A DNA stretch of 21,478 nt from Hymenopellis radicata (Eukaryota > Basidiomycota > Agaricomycetes > Agaricales > Physalacriaceae): assembly GCA_015501595.1 (NCBI GenBank), contig JADNRX010000813.1:1-21478 (forward strand). The letters are read 5' to 3'. Position numbers and translations under genes: made by a program. Below the pieces are notes generated by a model that was not told the origin of the DNA, did no database searches, and was given only the letters and a program-made list of their open reading frames with translations. How positions within the stretch are numbered: position 1 is the stretch's first letter; each line of letters begins with the position of its first letter. Below are positions 20,425-21,478 of the stretch, in pieces.

Positions 20425-20799
20425 TTACGAGTCGTGTTAATCGGACACTTGCTACGTTTAGATCTTGTAATAACCATCTATCTTCCTTAGCCACGAGTAC
20501 GCAGGTTGGGAGAAGCCGTCTTGCCCGTGAAGGAACACTGGATTCTGATCAGTACAGTATCAATTGGGCAATCTTATTAATGAGGATAGCTACGCTCAAG
20601 CTATGCTCAAGTTACGCTCAAGCTAGCTAGGTGTGCATTCCTGGCTAGGCTTTTCTAAGACCCAACTAACGCGAAGTTCGTCCTTAGGCAAGATCGGGGA
20701 GACGCTCTCATCGGTTGGGGAGCTCCTGAAGCATCACCAGCTAAAAGCCCGACTACGCTAAGAGAAGGCCGCTCGAGATTGGGTTTTGTTGCAAATACC
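20425..20799. other. Spacer without a gene
   Basis: Nothing coding is recognised. The stretch contains the small tandem repeat at 20591-20623 and may include unrecognised 5' remains of the CE15 gene after about 20690. Confidence 0.4.
20591..20623. repeat. Three tandem 11-bp units
   Basis: Units tacgctcaagc, tatgctcaagt and tacgctcaagc follow each other directly, with a partial tagctag after them. It is a short minisatellite with no visible role. Confidence 0.6.
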
Positions 20800-21478
20800 G
20801 ATGTTCCCCTACTCCCCGCGCCGGCAGGTATCGCGCCTTCCCTTTCCTCCAAATGAGGATCACCGTCTGTGAGAAGGTGCAGCGCCCTCAGCCTCACAAA
20901 GTGTTGCTTCCGCTTGGGCGTGGGCGTCGGCCGTATCATCGACGCTCTCGAACTAACGCCCAGCGCTAATATCGATCTTACCAAAATCGGCGTCAGTGGT
21001 TGCTCGAGGAACGGCAAAGGCGCTCTCGTCGCCGGTGCATTCGACACGCGCATTGCCCTTACTATACCTCAAGAATCTGGAAGTGGCGGCGCTGGTTCGT
21101 GGCGAATTTCGGACGGGATGATGAAGAACGGCACGAGCACCCAGACCGCCTTCGAGATCGTTGGGGAGAACGTCTGGTTCTCAACCTTGTTCAACCCGTA
21201 CGTTAACCAGGTTAACATGCTCCCGTTCGACCACCACATGCTCTCTGCACTCGTTGCACCCCGCGCTCTCTTGATCATCGACAATACCGGCATTGACTGG
21301 CTCGGACCCGAGTCCGTCTTTGGTGCCCAGAAGACCGCCAAACAAGGTCTGGCAGGCCCTCGGCATCGCTGACAAGATGGGCGTGTCGCAGGTAGGAAAC
21401 CACAACCATTGTCAGTTCCCCGGAAGCGAACAGCCCGACTTGGACGCCTTTGTTAACAAGTTCTTGAAAGGCCAATCT
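20800..21478 (+). pseudogene. CE15 glucuronoyl methylesterase, 3' part, frameshifted, runs to window edge
   Basis: The fragment reads LLPAPAGIA, then [95 protein letters not shown], and [20 protein letters not shown] followed by HCQFP and [11 protein letters not shown]15 enzymes cleave the ester between lignin alcohols and glucuronic acid on xylan outside the cell. The nucleophile Ser (in GCSRNG, codon 21004-21006), the Glu of PQESG and the His of HNHCQ are all present. A lost G near 20921 separates AWAW from GVGRII, and an extra G near 21346 shifts the frame after KTAKQ. Between PAPAGIA and AWAW most of the expected residues are missing and TGA occurs at about 20855. The signal peptide and N-terminal half are absent. 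No introns are needed in this part. Confidence 0.75.

Noticed and set aside
20591..20623. CRISPR-like direct repeats
   Set aside because: The units are directly adjacent with no spacers, and the genome is eukaryotic.
20540..20640. Possible tRNA or snRNA gene
   Set aside because: I could not fold a cloverleaf or match conserved tRNA or U2 boxes anywhere in the window.

Overview
The window looks like a repeat-rich stretch of a basidiomycete nuclear genome, most likely an Agaricomycete. The signs are very short (about 45-60 nt) GT-AG introns every few hundred bases, a Plavaka-type (CACTA-like) DNA transposon, a basidiomycete-type MYND protein, and broken genes for plant-cell-wall work (a CE15 glucuronoyl esterase, a GH16 glucanase) that would fit a wood or litter decayer. 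The species cannot be named from the sequence. All family names come from reading motifs by eye; no search was run.

Layout: (1) 1-655, an internally deleted transposase remnant, followed by a small minus-strand gene (1226-1838). (2) 2033-3124, an unrecognised minus-strand multi-exon gene, then about 1.2 kb with no gene I can defend. (3) 4599-5380, minus-strand SEC72-like ER translocation subunit, the clearest housekeeping gene. (4) 5441-5660, a transposon left end lying 60 bp upstream of SEC72. (5) 6346-7849, a MYND-finger gene with a T7 frameshift. (6) 8360-9232, a seven-exon gene for a nucleoplasmin-like (FKBP39/Fpr3 N-terminal) protein with no isomerase domain. (7) 9578-10067, a small putative membrane protein. 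(8) 10420-10945, imperfect repeats, a strong hairpin and a second transposon-end-like repeat cluster. (9) 10988-12637, a pseudogene of a family expanded in basidiomycetes. (10) 12810 to about 18490, the long Plavaka-like copy: left end, dead transposase (12948-17357) and a convergent minus-strand gene (17537-18439). (11) 18491-21478, broken GH16, MFS transporter and CE15 genes, all on the plus strand.

The most interesting item is the minus-strand gene that sits convergently downstream of the transposase in both element copies. Both transposases are dead, yet both copies of this gene splice into complete frames (158 and 237 codons before the stop), with matching intron phases. The longer copy has a tandem duplication of exactly 79 codons that carries an intron with it. 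Both encode the spacing C-x5-H-x4-H-x8-C-x2-C. I do not recognise the family; it may be an undescribed accessory protein of this transposon group.

Many genes are broken by single-base indels, several of them in homopolymers. Some may be real decay and some may be assembly errors; the sequence alone cannot tell these apart.
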